A DNA stretch of 34,876 nt, from positions 1-34,876 of the forward strand of contig DAIDJX010000001.1 in the NCBI GenBank assembly GCA_027451165.1, written 5' to 3'. The notes under the pieces were generated by a model. That model had not been told where the DNA came from. It was given only the letters and a program-made list of their open reading frames with translations, and searched no databases. Below, one piece after another: positions 10,391 to 18,507 of this stretch (position 1 is its first letter; each line of letters starts with the position of its first letter). The position numbers and the translations under genes are program-made. This DNA comes from Prolixibacteraceae bacterium. Its GTDB lineage: Bacteria; Bacteroidota; Bacteroidia; Bacteroidales; Prolixibacteraceae.

Positions 10391-10401
10391 GATAGAACCA
10401 A

Positions 10402-11502
10402 TTAAAGGTTTTCGTCTTCCGCTTCTATATCAATGCTTTCATCCACCTGGTTGGGGTTGATATCGAATTTCTTCAGTGGATCTCTGGAGACTTCCCGGTA
10501 AATCTGTCTGTTCTTATATACTTCAATGGCCAGGTAAAGGGCCTGCCTGAAAGAATCGGGAGAGGCTTTATCTTCCCCGGCGATATCATAAGCAGTTCCA
10601 TGCGCAGGAGAAGTCCGGATTACTGATAATCCTGCCGTAAAATTAACCCCGCGGTCAAACGAAATCAGTTTAAACGGAATAAGGCCCTGGTCATGGTACA
10701 TGGCCAGAATGGCATCAAAGCGGGAGTAATCTCCGGAACCAAAGAAACCATCGGCAGGATAGGGCCCCAGCGCTGTAATTCCTTCATTTCTGGCCTGATC
10801 AATGGCAGGAATGATGATTTCCTGCTCTTCTTTTCCGATCAGCCCTGTATCTCCGGCATGTGGGTTCAGCCCCAGAACGGCAATTCTGGGATTGGTAACA
10901 GCAAAATCCTGAAGCAGGGTTCTTTGGATAATTCTCAATTTAGAGAGAATCTTCTTTTTGGAGAGGAGCCTGGATACATCAGATAAAGGAATATGCCCGG
11001 TAACAACCCCCACCTTCAGGTCCTCGCCGATCATCAGCATGACACTGTCATCGGCATTGAAAAAGCGGGTGAGGTAATCGGTATGACCCGGGAATTTGAA
11101 CTGTTCGCTCTGGATATTGTGCTTATTGATCGGCGCTGTGATCAGCACATCAATCCAACCTTTCTGAAGATCGCCGGCAGCCTTTTCCAGTGCAAGGAAG
11201 GAAGATTCTCCTGCCGGTTCCGTGGATTTTCCCAGTTCCACCCGGATATTTTCATCAATACAGTTGATGATATTGGCTTTATTGGGAGAAGCTTCCTGTG
11301 CATTGCGGACATGATTAAAACTCATGGTTTCAATGTTCAGGACTTTCCGGTGATATGCCGCTACTTTCGGGGAACCGTAAACAATAGGTGTGCACATTTC
11401 CAGAATATGGGGATCCATAAGGGTTTTAATGATCACTTCATACCCAATTCCATTGATATCGCCGTGCGAAATCCCCACTTTTATTTTTGTATTGTATACC
11501 AT
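10402..11502 (-). CDS. pdxA: 4-hydroxythreonine-4-phosphate dehydrogenase PdxA
   Basis: PdxA oxidises 4-phosphohydroxy-L-threonine in the DXP-dependent pathway of vitamin B6 (pyridoxal phosphate) synthesis. The 366 residues carry the conserved motifs in order: GISHGDINGIGYEVI (10-24), TAPINK (122-127), FPGHTDYL (137-144), GLNPHAGDTG, YHDQGLIPFK and SPAHGTAYDIAG. The histidines of the last motifs and of FPGHT are the family's divalent metal ligands. The tail after about residue 340 is acidic and not conserved. It is the first gene of the pdxA-ruvA-sprA group. A good promoter lies directly upstream, overlapping the pepA stop codon. Confidence 0.96.
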   Translation of the reverse strand: MVYNTKIKVGISHGDINGIGYEVIIKTLMDPHILEMCTPIVYGSPKVAAYHRKVLNIETMSFNHVRNAQEASPNKANIINCIDENIRVELGKSTEPAGESSFLALEKAAGDLQKGWIDVLITAPINKHNIQSEQFKFPGHTDYLTRFFNADDSVMLMIGEDLKVGVVTGHIPLSDVSRLLSKKKILSKLRIIQRTLLQDFAVTNPRIAVLGLNPHAGDTGLIGKEEQEIIIPAIDQARNEGITALGPYPADGFFGSGDYSRFDAILAMYHDQGLIPFKLISFDRGVNFTAGLSVIRTSPAHGTAYDIAGEDKASPDSFRQALYLAIEVYKNRQIYREVSRDPLKKFDINPNQVDESIDIEAEDENL

Positions 11503-11540
11503 TTCTGTAAGCGGTTAGTAAATAACAGAGGTGTTGCGGG

Positions 11541-11575
11541 CAAAATTAAGCTTTTATTTTAAGATTTTTCAAAAA
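11541..11575 (-). promoter_or_regulatory. Bacteroidota-type promoter for the pdxA-ruvA-sprA operon
   Basis: Read leftward there is a TTTTTG -33 box (11570-11575), a 21-base AT-rich spacer, and a perfect -7 element TAATTTTG (11541-11548). The pdxA start codon is 38 bases further on. The -7 element contains the pepA stop codon (11546-11548), so pdxA can be transcribed independently of pepA. Confidence 0.6.
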
Positions 11576-12973
11576 GTTATAGAGCAGCCTGATTCCGTTG
11601 CCGGTAGCGCCTTTGGTTTTATATCCCTCTTTTTCAAAAATGTAGGCGGTTGCAGCAATATCGAGGTGTATCCATGGATAATCGGTAAAATGTTCAAGAA
11701 ATTTTCCGGCGATGATGGTCTGGCCTTCTCTGCCGCCCATGTTGGTCATGTCGGCAATGTCAGAACGGAGGGTTGCCCCGAATTCCTCCCAGAGGGGCAG
11801 CTCAATGATCCTTTCATACATGGCCTCTCCGCTTTCCATCAACGGGGTAAGATAATCACCCCTGTTGGCCATGGCCACAATACCCTGAGAACCGGCAATG
11901 ATAGAAGCCGCTCCGGTGAGCGTAGCCAGGTCGATGACCAGCATGGGATTGTACTTTTTGGCATAGCAGAGGGCATCAGCGAGTATCAGGCGGCCTTCGG
12001 CATCGGCATTTAGCACCTCTACTGTTGTTCCGCTCATCATGGTGATCACATCGCCCGGCGCCAGGGCATTGCCCCCCGGCCGGTTATCGGTGGCCGGAAC
12101 CAGTCCCACCACATGCACCGGGATGTTATTCCGGGCCAGCGCCGAAAGTACTGCAGCCACTACCGCTGCCCCGGCCATATCGCATTTCATATAATCCATT
12201 GACTTGGGTGTCGGCTTCAAACTAAGTCCTCCGGTATCATAGACAACTCCTTTCCCAACCAGAACTATAGGCTTGTTGTTGACCGGCTTCTCCGGTTTCC
12301 ACTCCATAACTGCAAAGTTCGGCGGATCAACACTGCCCTGATTGACCGCCAACAGACCGCCCATTTTTAAGGCCTCGATCTTCGGCTGGTGAAAAATCTC
12401 CACGCCAAATCCGCTCTCCTCTCCCTTACGGCTGAACTCATCGGCCATCTTTGCCGCATTTAATCCTGAAAAAGGTTCATTCACCAAATCCCGGGCCCAC
12501 CATACGGCTTCTGTCAGTTCTTTCAACTCTATCAGATCTGCATCAGAAACTCCGGAAGCAAACACGAGAATTTCCCGTAACATTAAAACATCCTTCTCTT
12601 TTTTATATTTTGAAAAGGAATAGGCTGCCAGCAGAACACCTTCGAGAAAGGCAAGGATATGCATTGGCGCAGTCGCACCTCCTACCGTAAATGATTCTAT
12701 CTTTTCCCTGCGGAGGGTTTCGATCCACACAGCTCCGGCCTTCCTGAAACTCTCCGTTACCCGGTTTGCGTCTTTGTTTGAATCCGGGGCAGCCAGAAAA
12801 AGATAATGGGGCAAGCGCTGAATCAAGAGGGTATCATTTTTCTCCGGCTTCCTTTTCCAAAGAGCGTTTTCTTCTTCGGTGAGCGCAAGGGGCAAATCCT
12901 GCAATTGGTCAAAAAGCAGGGCAATGGAAGTATTTCCAGGGATTGTTTCTATTTTTGACAGTTGAATTTTCAT
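11546..12973 (-). CDS. pepA: Leucyl aminopeptidase, peptidase family M17
   Basis: This is a cytosolic two-metal aminopeptidase that removes N-terminal residues from peptides. The 475-residue protein has the poorly conserved N-terminal domain and a strongly conserved catalytic domain. The latter contains VNEPFSGLNAAKMADE (164-179), VGKGVVYDTGGLSLKP (239-254, metal-binding K241 and D246), MKCDMAGAA (262-270) and the family signature NADAEGRL (322-329). Length is close to the family norm. It is divergent from mqnC across a 122-base gap that carries an inverted repeat. The gene symbol is used in the family sense; orthology to E. coli PepA as a DNA-binding protein is not implied. Confidence 0.93.
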   Translation of the reverse strand: MKIQLSKIETIPGNTSIALLFDQLQDLPLALTEEENALWKRKPEKNDTLLIQRLPHYLFLAAPDSNKDANRVTESFRKAGAVWIETLRREKIESFTVGGATAPMHILAFLEGVLLAAYSFSKYKKEKDVLMLREILVFASGVSDADLIELKELTEAVWWARDLVNEPFSGLNAAKMADEFSRKGEESGFGVEIFHQPKIEALKMGGLLAVNQGSVDPPNFAVMEWKPEKPVNNKPIVLVGKGVVYDTGGLSLKPTPKSMDYMKCDMAGAAVVAAVLSALARNNIPVHVVGLVPATDNRPGGNALAPGDVITMMSGTTVEVLNADAEGRLILADALCYAKKYNPMLVIDLATLTGAASIIAGSQGIVAMANRGDYLTPLMESGEAMYERIIELPLWEEFGATLRSDIADMTNMGGREGQTIIAGKFLEHFTDYPWIHLDIAATAYIFEKEGYKTKGATGNGIRLLYNFLKNLKIKA

Positions 12974-13007
12974 GGCTGATGCGTTTGTTTACCCTTGTTA
13001 ATTCCGG

Positions 13008-13065
13008 GGAAACCTTCTCCGGAAGAGGGGTGTAAAGGTAACAATTTCCATGGGAGAAAGTTTCC
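13008..13065. promoter_or_regulatory. 13-bp inverted repeat in the pepA/mqnC divergent region
   Basis: The arms GGAAACCTTCTCC (13008-13020) and GGAGAAAGTTTCC (13053-13065) are complementary at 12 of 13 positions, with 32 bases between them. The second arm ends 30 bases before the mqnC start codon. It could be an operator pair or form a stem in either leader. No exact TAnnTTTG is present in this gap; the closest leftward site is TACCTTTA. Confidence 0.4.
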
Positions 13066-13095
13066 GGCAACCATTGACCATTTAACAACAACACT

Positions 13096-14181
13096 ATGAA
13101 CAGTGATTTTTTATACCATAAGGCGACCGGGTTTGAGCCCCTTTCAACAGAGGAAGGATTGTATCTGTATGAAAACGCCCCAACCGGCGAGCTGCTGGCT
13201 GCAGCCCATGATTGCCGGCAGAAACAGGTTCCCGGAAACAAAGTTGGCTGGATCATTGACCGGAACATCAACATTACCAATGTCTGTATTTCAGGATGCC
13301 GTTTCTGCAATTTTCACTGCAAAAAAGGGGATGAAGCAGCCTATATTACCACCATTGAAGAGTATATCCCCAAAATTGAAGAGTTATTCAGGGCCGGTGG
13401 CAACCAGATTTTGCTTCAGGGGGGGATGCACCCGCAACTGGGACTCGGTTTTTACTGCGACCTCTTCCGGCAGTTGAAACACCATTTTCCTGAACTAAAG
13501 CTTCACGCACTTGGCCCTCCTGAAATTGTCTTTATTGCCAGAAAAGAACGTGCTTCTTACCGGTATGTGCTGGAAAAGCTGGTGGAAGCCGGATTGACCA
13601 GTCTGCCCGGCGCAGGCGCTGAAATTTTGTCTGACAGGGTTCGCAAAATTGTTTCTCCCGGCAAATGCAAATCTGGAGAATGGCTGGATGTGATGCGGGA
13701 AGCACACCGCATGAACCTGGTGACCTCTGCCACCATGATGTTCGGCCATATTGAAACCAAAAGGGAAAGATTGGAACACCTGGTGCAGCTCCGGGAAGTC
13801 CAGGCTGAAAAACCGGAAGGCGCCTATGGCTTTGTCTCCTTCATCCCCTGGCCGTATATGGATGAAGGCACTGCGCTGCAGAAGGAAGGCATTGTGAATA
13901 CCACCACTGCTGATGATTACCTGAGGTTGATTGCGATCAGCCGGCTGATGCTGAATAATGTCCGGAATATCCAGGCCTCCTGGCTGACAGTAGGCGCCGT
14001 AACGGCCCAGCTTTCACTGCATGGCGGAGCCAACGATATGGGTTCAGTGATGATGGAAGAGAATGTGGTTTCTGCAGCAGGAGCTCGCTATTCACTTGAT
14101 CCGTCCGGCATTCAGCAGGCCATCCGGGATGCCGGTTTTGAACCGCGCTACCGGAACCAGGCGTATGAGGACGGTCACTGA
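13096..14181 (+). CDS. mqnC: Cyclic dehypoxanthinyl futalosine synthase MqnC (radical SAM)
   Basis: MqnC cyclises dehypoxanthine futalosine in the futalosine route to menaquinone. The 361-residue protein has the radical-SAM cluster motif CISGCRFC (C64, C68, C71) preceded by NITNV. Family blocks follow in order: ILLQGGMHP, HALGPPEIVFIA, GLTSLPGAGAEILSDRVR, SATMMFGH, FIPWPY, IQASWLTVG and GGANDMGSVMMEENVVSAAG. The ASW and MMEENVVSAAG blocks favour MqnC over its relative MqnE. The last codons (DGH and the stop) fall in a short repeat shared with the end of kbl, and the two genes overlap tail to tail by 7 bases. No other mqn gene is in the window. Confidence 0.93.
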   Translation: MNSDFLYHKATGFEPLSTEEGLYLYENAPTGELLAAAHDCRQKQVPGNKVGWIIDRNINITNVCISGCRFCNFHCKKGDEAAYITTIEEYIPKIEELFRAGGNQILLQGGMHPQLGLGFYCDLFRQLKHHFPELKLHALGPPEIVFIARKERASYRYVLEKLVEAGLTSLPGAGAEILSDRVRKIVSPGKCKSGEWLDVMREAHRMNLVTSATMMFGHIETKRERLEHLVQLREVQAEKPEGAYGFVSFIPWPYMDEGTALQKEGIVNTTTADDYLRLIAISRLMLNNVRNIQASWLTVGAVTAQLSLHGGANDMGSVMMEENVVSAAGARYSLDPSGIQQAIRDAGFEPRYRNQAYEDGH

Positions 14182-14198
14182 GCGAAGTCGAAGTGCCG
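14173..14198. repeat. CACTGAGCGAAGTCGAAGTG-type short repeat at the mqnC/kbl 3' ends
   Basis: The junction of the two convergent genes is GGTCACTGAGCGAAGTCGAA followed by GTGCC. I recognise this word as a common short interspersed element of Bacteroidota genomes (from memory, not searched). Its ends CACT and AGTG are complementary. It contains both stop codons and encodes the C-terminal HFDFAQ of Kbl and the final histidine and stop of MqnC. Confidence 0.6.
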
Positions 14199-15365
14199 GC
14201 CCACTTTAACAAAAGCCTCAATAGCCCTGTCGATCTGCTCTTCGGAATGGGCCGCCGAAATCTGAACCCGGATACGGGCCTTGCCCCGGGGAACCACGGG
14301 GAAAACAAACCCGATCACATAGATGCCCTCTTTGAGCAGTTCATCGGCAAAACTGATCGCTTGGGGCTCATCGTAGATCATCACGGGGATGATGGCGGTG
14401 TTTCCTTTGACCAGGTCAAAACCGGCGGCTTCCATGCCCTCCCGGAATCTTTTAGCCTTAACCATGACGCTGTTGGGCAGGGCCGGACTTTCCTCCAGCA
14501 GGTCAATGGCTTTGAGAGTTGCCCCGACGGTTGCGGGTGCGAGCGTATTGGAAAACAGGTATGGCCTCGACCGTTGGCGGAGCCACTCAATGATTTCCTT
14601 TCTTCCGGAGGTACAACCGCCATTTCCGCCCCCCATGGCCTTCCCAAATGTGGTGGTGATGATGTCTACTTTCCCCGTTAAGCCATAATACTCAGCCGTT
14701 CCACGGCCGGTAGGCCCGATGTAACCGGTGGCGTGGGAATCGTCGACCATCACCAGGGATTCGTATTTTTCGCACAAAGCCACAATCTCCGGAAGTTTGC
14801 AAATATCGCCGTCCATGGAGAATACGCCGTCGGTGACCACTACACGATAAGCAGCCTGCTGTGCTTCCTGCAGACACTTTTCCAGTTCTGCCATATCGGA
14901 ATGAGCATACCTGAACCGCTGGGCTTTGCACAACCGGACCCCGTCAATGATGGAGGCGTGGTTTAATGCATCGGAAATAATTGCACAATCTTCCCCGAGA
15001 AGAGGTTCAAAAACACCCCCGTTGGCATCAAATGCAGCACAATAGAGAATGGTATCTTCAGTTCCGAGGAACCGGGATACCCGTTCCTCCAAAGTCTTGT
15101 GGATCTGCTGTGTTCCGCAGATAAACCGCACGGAGGAGAGCCCGAATCCCCATTGCTTCATCATTTCCTGAGCTGCCTTCACCACATCCGGGTGATTGGC
15201 CAGACCAAGGTAATTGTTGGCGCAAAAATTCAGCGCCCGCTCTCCGCTAGCCAGGGTGATTTCAGCGCCCTGAGCCGATGTAATGATACGCTCCGTTTTG
15301 TATAAGCCCTGTTCTTTCAGTGATTCCAGGTTAAGCTGAAGCGCCTGCTGTAATTTTCCGTACAT
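14175..15365 (-). CDS. kbl: Glycine C-acetyltransferase (2-amino-3-ketobutyrate CoA ligase)
   Basis: This PLP enzyme interconverts 2-amino-3-ketobutyrate plus CoA with glycine plus acetyl-CoA, the second step of threonine breakdown. The 396-residue protein has ERALNFCANNYLGLANHP, GFGLSSVRFICGTQ (73-86, substrate loop), DALNHASIIDGVRL (132-145), VDDSHATGYIG (207-217) and the PLP lysine in TTTFGKAMGG (K242). This pattern favours Kbl over the related BioF. The C-terminus is unusual: after AIEAFVKVG the normal short tail is replaced by RHFDFAQ, which comes from the intergenic repeat. No threonine dehydrogenase gene is adjacent. Start ATG at 15363-15365, with a plausible promoter directly upstream. 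Confidence 0.93.
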   Translation of the reverse strand: MYGKLQQALQLNLESLKEQGLYKTERIITSAQGAEITLASGERALNFCANNYLGLANHPDVVKAAQEMMKQWGFGLSSVRFICGTQQIHKTLEERVSRFLGTEDTILYCAAFDANGGVFEPLLGEDCAIISDALNHASIIDGVRLCKAQRFRYAHSDMAELEKCLQEAQQAAYRVVVTDGVFSMDGDICKLPEIVALCEKYESLVMVDDSHATGYIGPTGRGTAEYYGLTGKVDIITTTFGKAMGGGNGGCTSGRKEIIEWLRQRSRPYLFSNTLAPATVGATLKAIDLLEESPALPNSVMVKAKRFREGMEAAGFDLVKGNTAIIPVMIYDEPQAISFADELLKEGIYVIGFVFPVVPRGKARIRVQISAAHSEEQIDRAIEAFVKVGRHFDFAQ

Positions 15366-15383
15366 GGTAAAGTTCTTTTAAGG

Positions 15384-15413
15384 CAAAGTAATAAAATTTA
15401 TCTTTGCCGGCAA
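15384..15413 (-). promoter_or_regulatory. Promoter for kbl
   Basis: Read leftward: TTG (15411-15413), a 19-base spacer, then TTACTTTG (15384-15391). This is one mismatch from TAnnTTTG, 18 bases before the kbl start codon. The -33 box overlaps the region where gltX transcription should begin. Confidence 0.45.
15399..15406 (+). promoter_or_regulatory. Bacteroidota -7 promoter element for gltX
   Basis: TATCTTTG matches TAnnTTTG exactly and lies 17 bases before the gltX ATG. Only 7 bases separate it from the opposing kbl -7 element. No TTG -33 box is obvious at the expected distance. Confidence 0.55.
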
Positions 15414-15423
15414 AATTACGCAT

Positions 15424-16953
15424 ATGTCAAACCGAAGAATCCGGGTGCGTTTTGCGCCCAGTCCGACAGGCCCGCTTCACATGGGCGGGGTCAGAACAGC
15501 CCTGTTCAACTACCTTTTTGCCCGTAAACATGGTGGTGATTTTATCCTCAGGATAGAAGATACCGACCAGACCAGGTATGTTCCGAAGGCGGAAGAATAC
15601 ATCATTGAAAGTTTAAAATGGTGCGGACTGATCCCGGATGAAGGTCCCGGTTTCGGCGGTGAATACGGCCCCTACCGTCAAAGTGAACGTAAGGAAAGGT
15701 ACGCCGGTTATGCCAGGCAACTGATTGACTCCGGATGGGCCTATTATTCCTTTGACACTCCTGAAGATCTTGACCATTTGCGGGCAGCAGCCGAAGAGAA
15801 AGGAGTTACCTTTTCCTACGACCAGCACACCCGGTTGTCACTCTGCAATTCCCTCTCCCTTTCTCCGGAAGAGGTGGAACGCCGCATCAACAGCGGACAA
15901 CCCTATGCCATACGTTTCAGAATGCCCGAAAGCCTGGACGTGACCGAGGAAGACCTGGTCAGGGGTTCCGTGACTTTTAACACCAGGGAGCTGGACGACA
16001 AGGTGTTGTTCAAATCTGATGGCATGCCCACTTATCACCTGGCCAATGTGGTGGATGATCACCTGATGGAAATCACCCATGTAATCAGGGGAGAAGAATG
16101 GCTGCCTTCGCTGCCGCTGCATGTTTTGCTATACAGGGCATTTGGCTGGGAAGCCTCCAGGCCCCGATTTTCCCATCTCCCGCTGATCCTGAAACCACAG
16201 GGAAAAGGGAAACTGAGTAAACGGGATGGCGACAAAATGGGATTCCCTGTATTCCCATTGCTCTGGAAAGATCCGGAAAGCGGGGAAAACTACCGGGGAT
16301 ACCGGGAAGACGGCTATTTTCCGGAGGCTTTCCTGAATATGCTGGCCATGCTGGGCTGGAATCCGGGAACAGAACAGGAACTCTTTACCCTGAATGAAAT
16401 GGTGGAACAGTTCAGTCTGGAACGGGTGGTGAAATCAGGCTCCCGCTTCGATCCGGAAAAGGCAAAGTGGTTCAACCGGCAATACCTTCAGAAAAAAAGC
16501 GCCCAGGAATTAGCGCGACTGGTTGTCCCCGTTCTTTATTCGAAAAACATCGACACCACCCTGGCCAAAGTGGTTGAAGTAGCCGGTGAAATTAAAGAAC
16601 GTTGTGACTTCCCGGCAGATTTCTGGGAACAGGGACATTTCTTTTTTAAAGCTCCTGAAACCTGGGACGAAAAGGCAGTGGCCAAACGCTGGAAACCCGA
16701 AACACCCGCCGAATTGCTGGCTATTGCTGCTTTACTGGAAACAATAGGGACCTGGCAGGCCCCCCTGATTAAGGAAGAATTTTCCACCTTCATGAACGAA
16801 AAAGGCTGGAATTTCGGAAACATCATGAACACCCTGCGGATTTGCCTGGTGGGTGGCACCCTGGGACCCGACCTGTTCCGGATTTTGGAAATTCTGGGAA
16901 AAACGGAAACTGTTGCACGGATCAGAACCGCCGCCGAAAAAATTAATATATGA
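15424..16953 (+). CDS. gltX: Glutamate--tRNA ligase
   Basis: This class I aminoacyl-tRNA synthetase charges tRNA-Glu. The 509-residue protein begins with RVRFAPSPTGPLHMGG, where HMGG (19-22) is the HIGH-type ATP-binding motif. It carries the second signature KLSKRDG at about residues 263-269. The catalytic core also shows FILRIEDTDQTR and SHLPLILKPQGKGKLSK. The C-terminal helical anticodon-binding domain is complete. Whether it is discriminating (tRNA-Glu only) cannot be decided by eye. It converges on the PurF-like gene, with 35 bases between stop codons. Confidence 0.97.
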   Translation: MSNRRIRVRFAPSPTGPLHMGGVRTALFNYLFARKHGGDFILRIEDTDQTRYVPKAEEYIIESLKWCGLIPDEGPGFGGEYGPYRQSERKERYAGYARQLIDSGWAYYSFDTPEDLDHLRAAAEEKGVTFSYDQHTRLSLCNSLSLSPEEVERRINSGQPYAIRFRMPESLDVTEEDLVRGSVTFNTRELDDKVLFKSDGMPTYHLANVVDDHLMEITHVIRGEEWLPSLPLHVLLYRAFGWEASRPRFSHLPLILKPQGKGKLSKRDGDKMGFPVFPLLWKDPESGENYRGYREDGYFPEAFLNMLAMLGWNPGTEQELFTLNEMVEQFSLERVVKSGSRFDPEKAKWFNRQYLQKKSAQELARLVVPVLYSKNIDTTLAKVVEVAGEIKERCDFPADFWEQGHFFFKAPETWDEKAVAKRWKPETPAELLAIAALLETIGTWQAPLIKEEFSTFMNEKGWNFGNIMNTLRICLVGGTLGPDLFRILEILGKTETVARIRTAAEKINI

Positions 16954-16960
16954 TAATGTT

Positions 16961-16982
16961 GAGACGAACGATCATGCGTCTC
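16961..16982. repeat. GAGACG...CGTCTC palindromic element between convergent genes
   Basis: GAGACG (16961-16966) and CGTCTC (16977-16982) form a perfect 6-bp stem around the 10-base loop AACGATCATG. It fills the 35-base space between the gltX and PurF-like stop codons. There is no T-run on either side, so it is not a classical terminator. It resembles the GAGAC...GTCTC palindromes at 24734-24788. Confidence 0.55.
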
Positions 16983-16988
16983 TGCCGG

Positions 16989-18395
16989 TTATATTTCGCT
17001 GCTGTTATCCCAGCAATGCGTGCATAATTTTTCCTTTGGAAGACCGATGGCTGTGACCAGGTCATCCAGTCGCTGGTAGGTCAGGGTGGTCAGGTTCAGG
17101 CTTTTGCGGATCACATCGACCATCGCCTGGTGTTTCTCATGGTCGGGATTGGTGTATGCGGCCAGATCCGCTTCCTTTTCCCCTTCCAGTTTCCGGATAG
17201 CTTTCCGGGTAGCCAATTCGATGACTTTCCTGGAACGCGAAAAATTGAGGAATTCACAGGAATAAAGCAATGGCGGACAGGCAATTTTCATGTGGATTTC
17301 CCTGATTCCTGCTTCATAAAGGTCGTGGGTATTTCCCACCAGCTGAGTTCCCCGCACAATGGAATCATCACAGAAAATACCTGATTTCCCTCCGACCATC
17401 GACCGGTTGGGAATCAATTTCATTTTGGCCACCAGGTCGCGCATTTCCTGGTTAAAAGGCATAAAACTCCTGGGCCAGGTGGGAGTATACTTGGCATAAG
17501 GCCTCATGTAGGGTATGCGGCTTTCATTGCTGTACCCAATGGCATGGGCAACGCCGGAATCCGGAATGCCGGATACAAAATCGGCAGGAGTATTGCTCCG
17601 CCGGGCAAGGGCAGCCCCGCAACGGTAACGGCAATCTTCCACGTTGATGCCTTCATAGAAGGAAGGCGGATATCCGTAATAGACCCATAAAAAAGCGCAA
17701 ATCTGCATCTTTTCATCAGGCTGCCGCAAGGTTTCCACCCCGTCAGCGGTAATCCTGACAATCTCTCCCGGTCCAAGGTCCTGAAGTGATTCAAAACCAA
17801 GGTTAAAAAAGGAGCAGGATTCGGTAGCGGCGGCAAAGGCGTCAGCTTTGCGTCCGATAACTAAAGGCGTCCGGCCGACCTTGTCCCTGGCCGCAATAAT
17901 GCCCGATTCTGTCAGCAACAACAGAGAACAGGAACCTTTGACCAGCTTTTGGACATTCTCAATCCCCGAAACGATATCATCGGCTTCACAGATCATCATA
18001 GCAATCAATTCCGTGGGATTGGTGCCGCCCTGGCTGGTTTCCGCAAAATGCTGCCGCTTCTTCAGCATTCGGGCTTCCAGCTCTTCAAGGTTAATAATCC
18101 GGCTGACAGTAACGATGGCAAATTTTCCGAGGTGGGAATTGACCACAATCGGTTGCGCTTCCATATCACTGATTACACCGATACCGCTGTTTCCGGCAAA
18201 CCCTTTTATGTCTTCCTGAAATTTACTTCTGAAATAGTCGTTTTCAATGCTGTGAATAGCCCGCTGAAAACCCAGCCAGGCATTGTAAAATGCCATCCCG
18301 GCCCTTTTCGTTCCCAGATGGGAATGGTAATCTGTACCGTAAAATACATCATTAACACAACTTGATTTGCCAATGCTTCCGAAAAATCCGCTCAT
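16989..18395 (-). CDS. Amidophosphoribosyltransferase-like (PurF-like) protein lacking the nucleophile cysteine
   Basis: PurF makes phosphoribosylamine from PRPP and glutamine in purine synthesis. This 468-residue protein has both PurF domains. The C-terminal half has the PRPP-binding loop GIFCDDSIVRGTQL (339-352) and GIPDSGVAHAIGYS (276-289). The N-terminal half aligns with the Ntn glutaminase domain. Canonical PurF, however, exposes a catalytic cysteine at the mature N-terminus (CGI/CGV), and here the protein starts MSGFFGSIG, with serine. C233 (MQICAF), C380 (YSCEF) and C458/C461 (CTHC) correspond to the four Fe-S ligands of Bacillus-type PurF. I recall such nucleophile-less paralogues from Bacteroidota alongside a normal PurF. 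The product may therefore use ammonia or have another role. A near-match promoter element (CACATTTG) lies at 18422-18429. Confidence 0.85.
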   Translation of the reverse strand: MSGFFGSIGKSSCVNDVFYGTDYHSHLGTKRAGMAFYNAWLGFQRAIHSIENDYFRSKFQEDIKGFAGNSGIGVISDMEAQPIVVNSHLGKFAIVTVSRIINLEELEARMLKKRQHFAETSQGGTNPTELIAMMICEADDIVSGIENVQKLVKGSCSLLLLTESGIIAARDKVGRTPLVIGRKADAFAAATESCSFFNLGFESLQDLGPGEIVRITADGVETLRQPDEKMQICAFLWVYYGYPPSFYEGINVEDCRYRCGAALARRSNTPADFVSGIPDSGVAHAIGYSNESRIPYMRPYAKYTPTWPRSFMPFNQEMRDLVAKMKLIPNRSMVGGKSGIFCDDSIVRGTQLVGNTHDLYEAGIREIHMKIACPPLLYSCEFLNFSRSRKVIELATRKAIRKLEGEKEADLAAYTNPDHEKHQAMVDVIRKSLNLTTLTYQRLDDLVTAIGLPKEKLCTHCWDNSSEI

Positions 18396-18507
18396 GTTTG
18401 TTCTGTTGGTTTATTGTTCTGCAAATGTGAGGAATGGATTTGAAAAGAAAAAACAGAATGAGTTTAAATTAATACCAACTTTGCAGCTGAAGATAAAATG
18501 ACGATCA

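Noticed and set aside
13283..13325. Extra cysteine after the radical-SAM motif of MqnC (FCNFHCKK) as a novelty
   Set aside because: I recall this form from other Bacteroidota MqnC proteins; the three cluster cysteines are in the standard positions.
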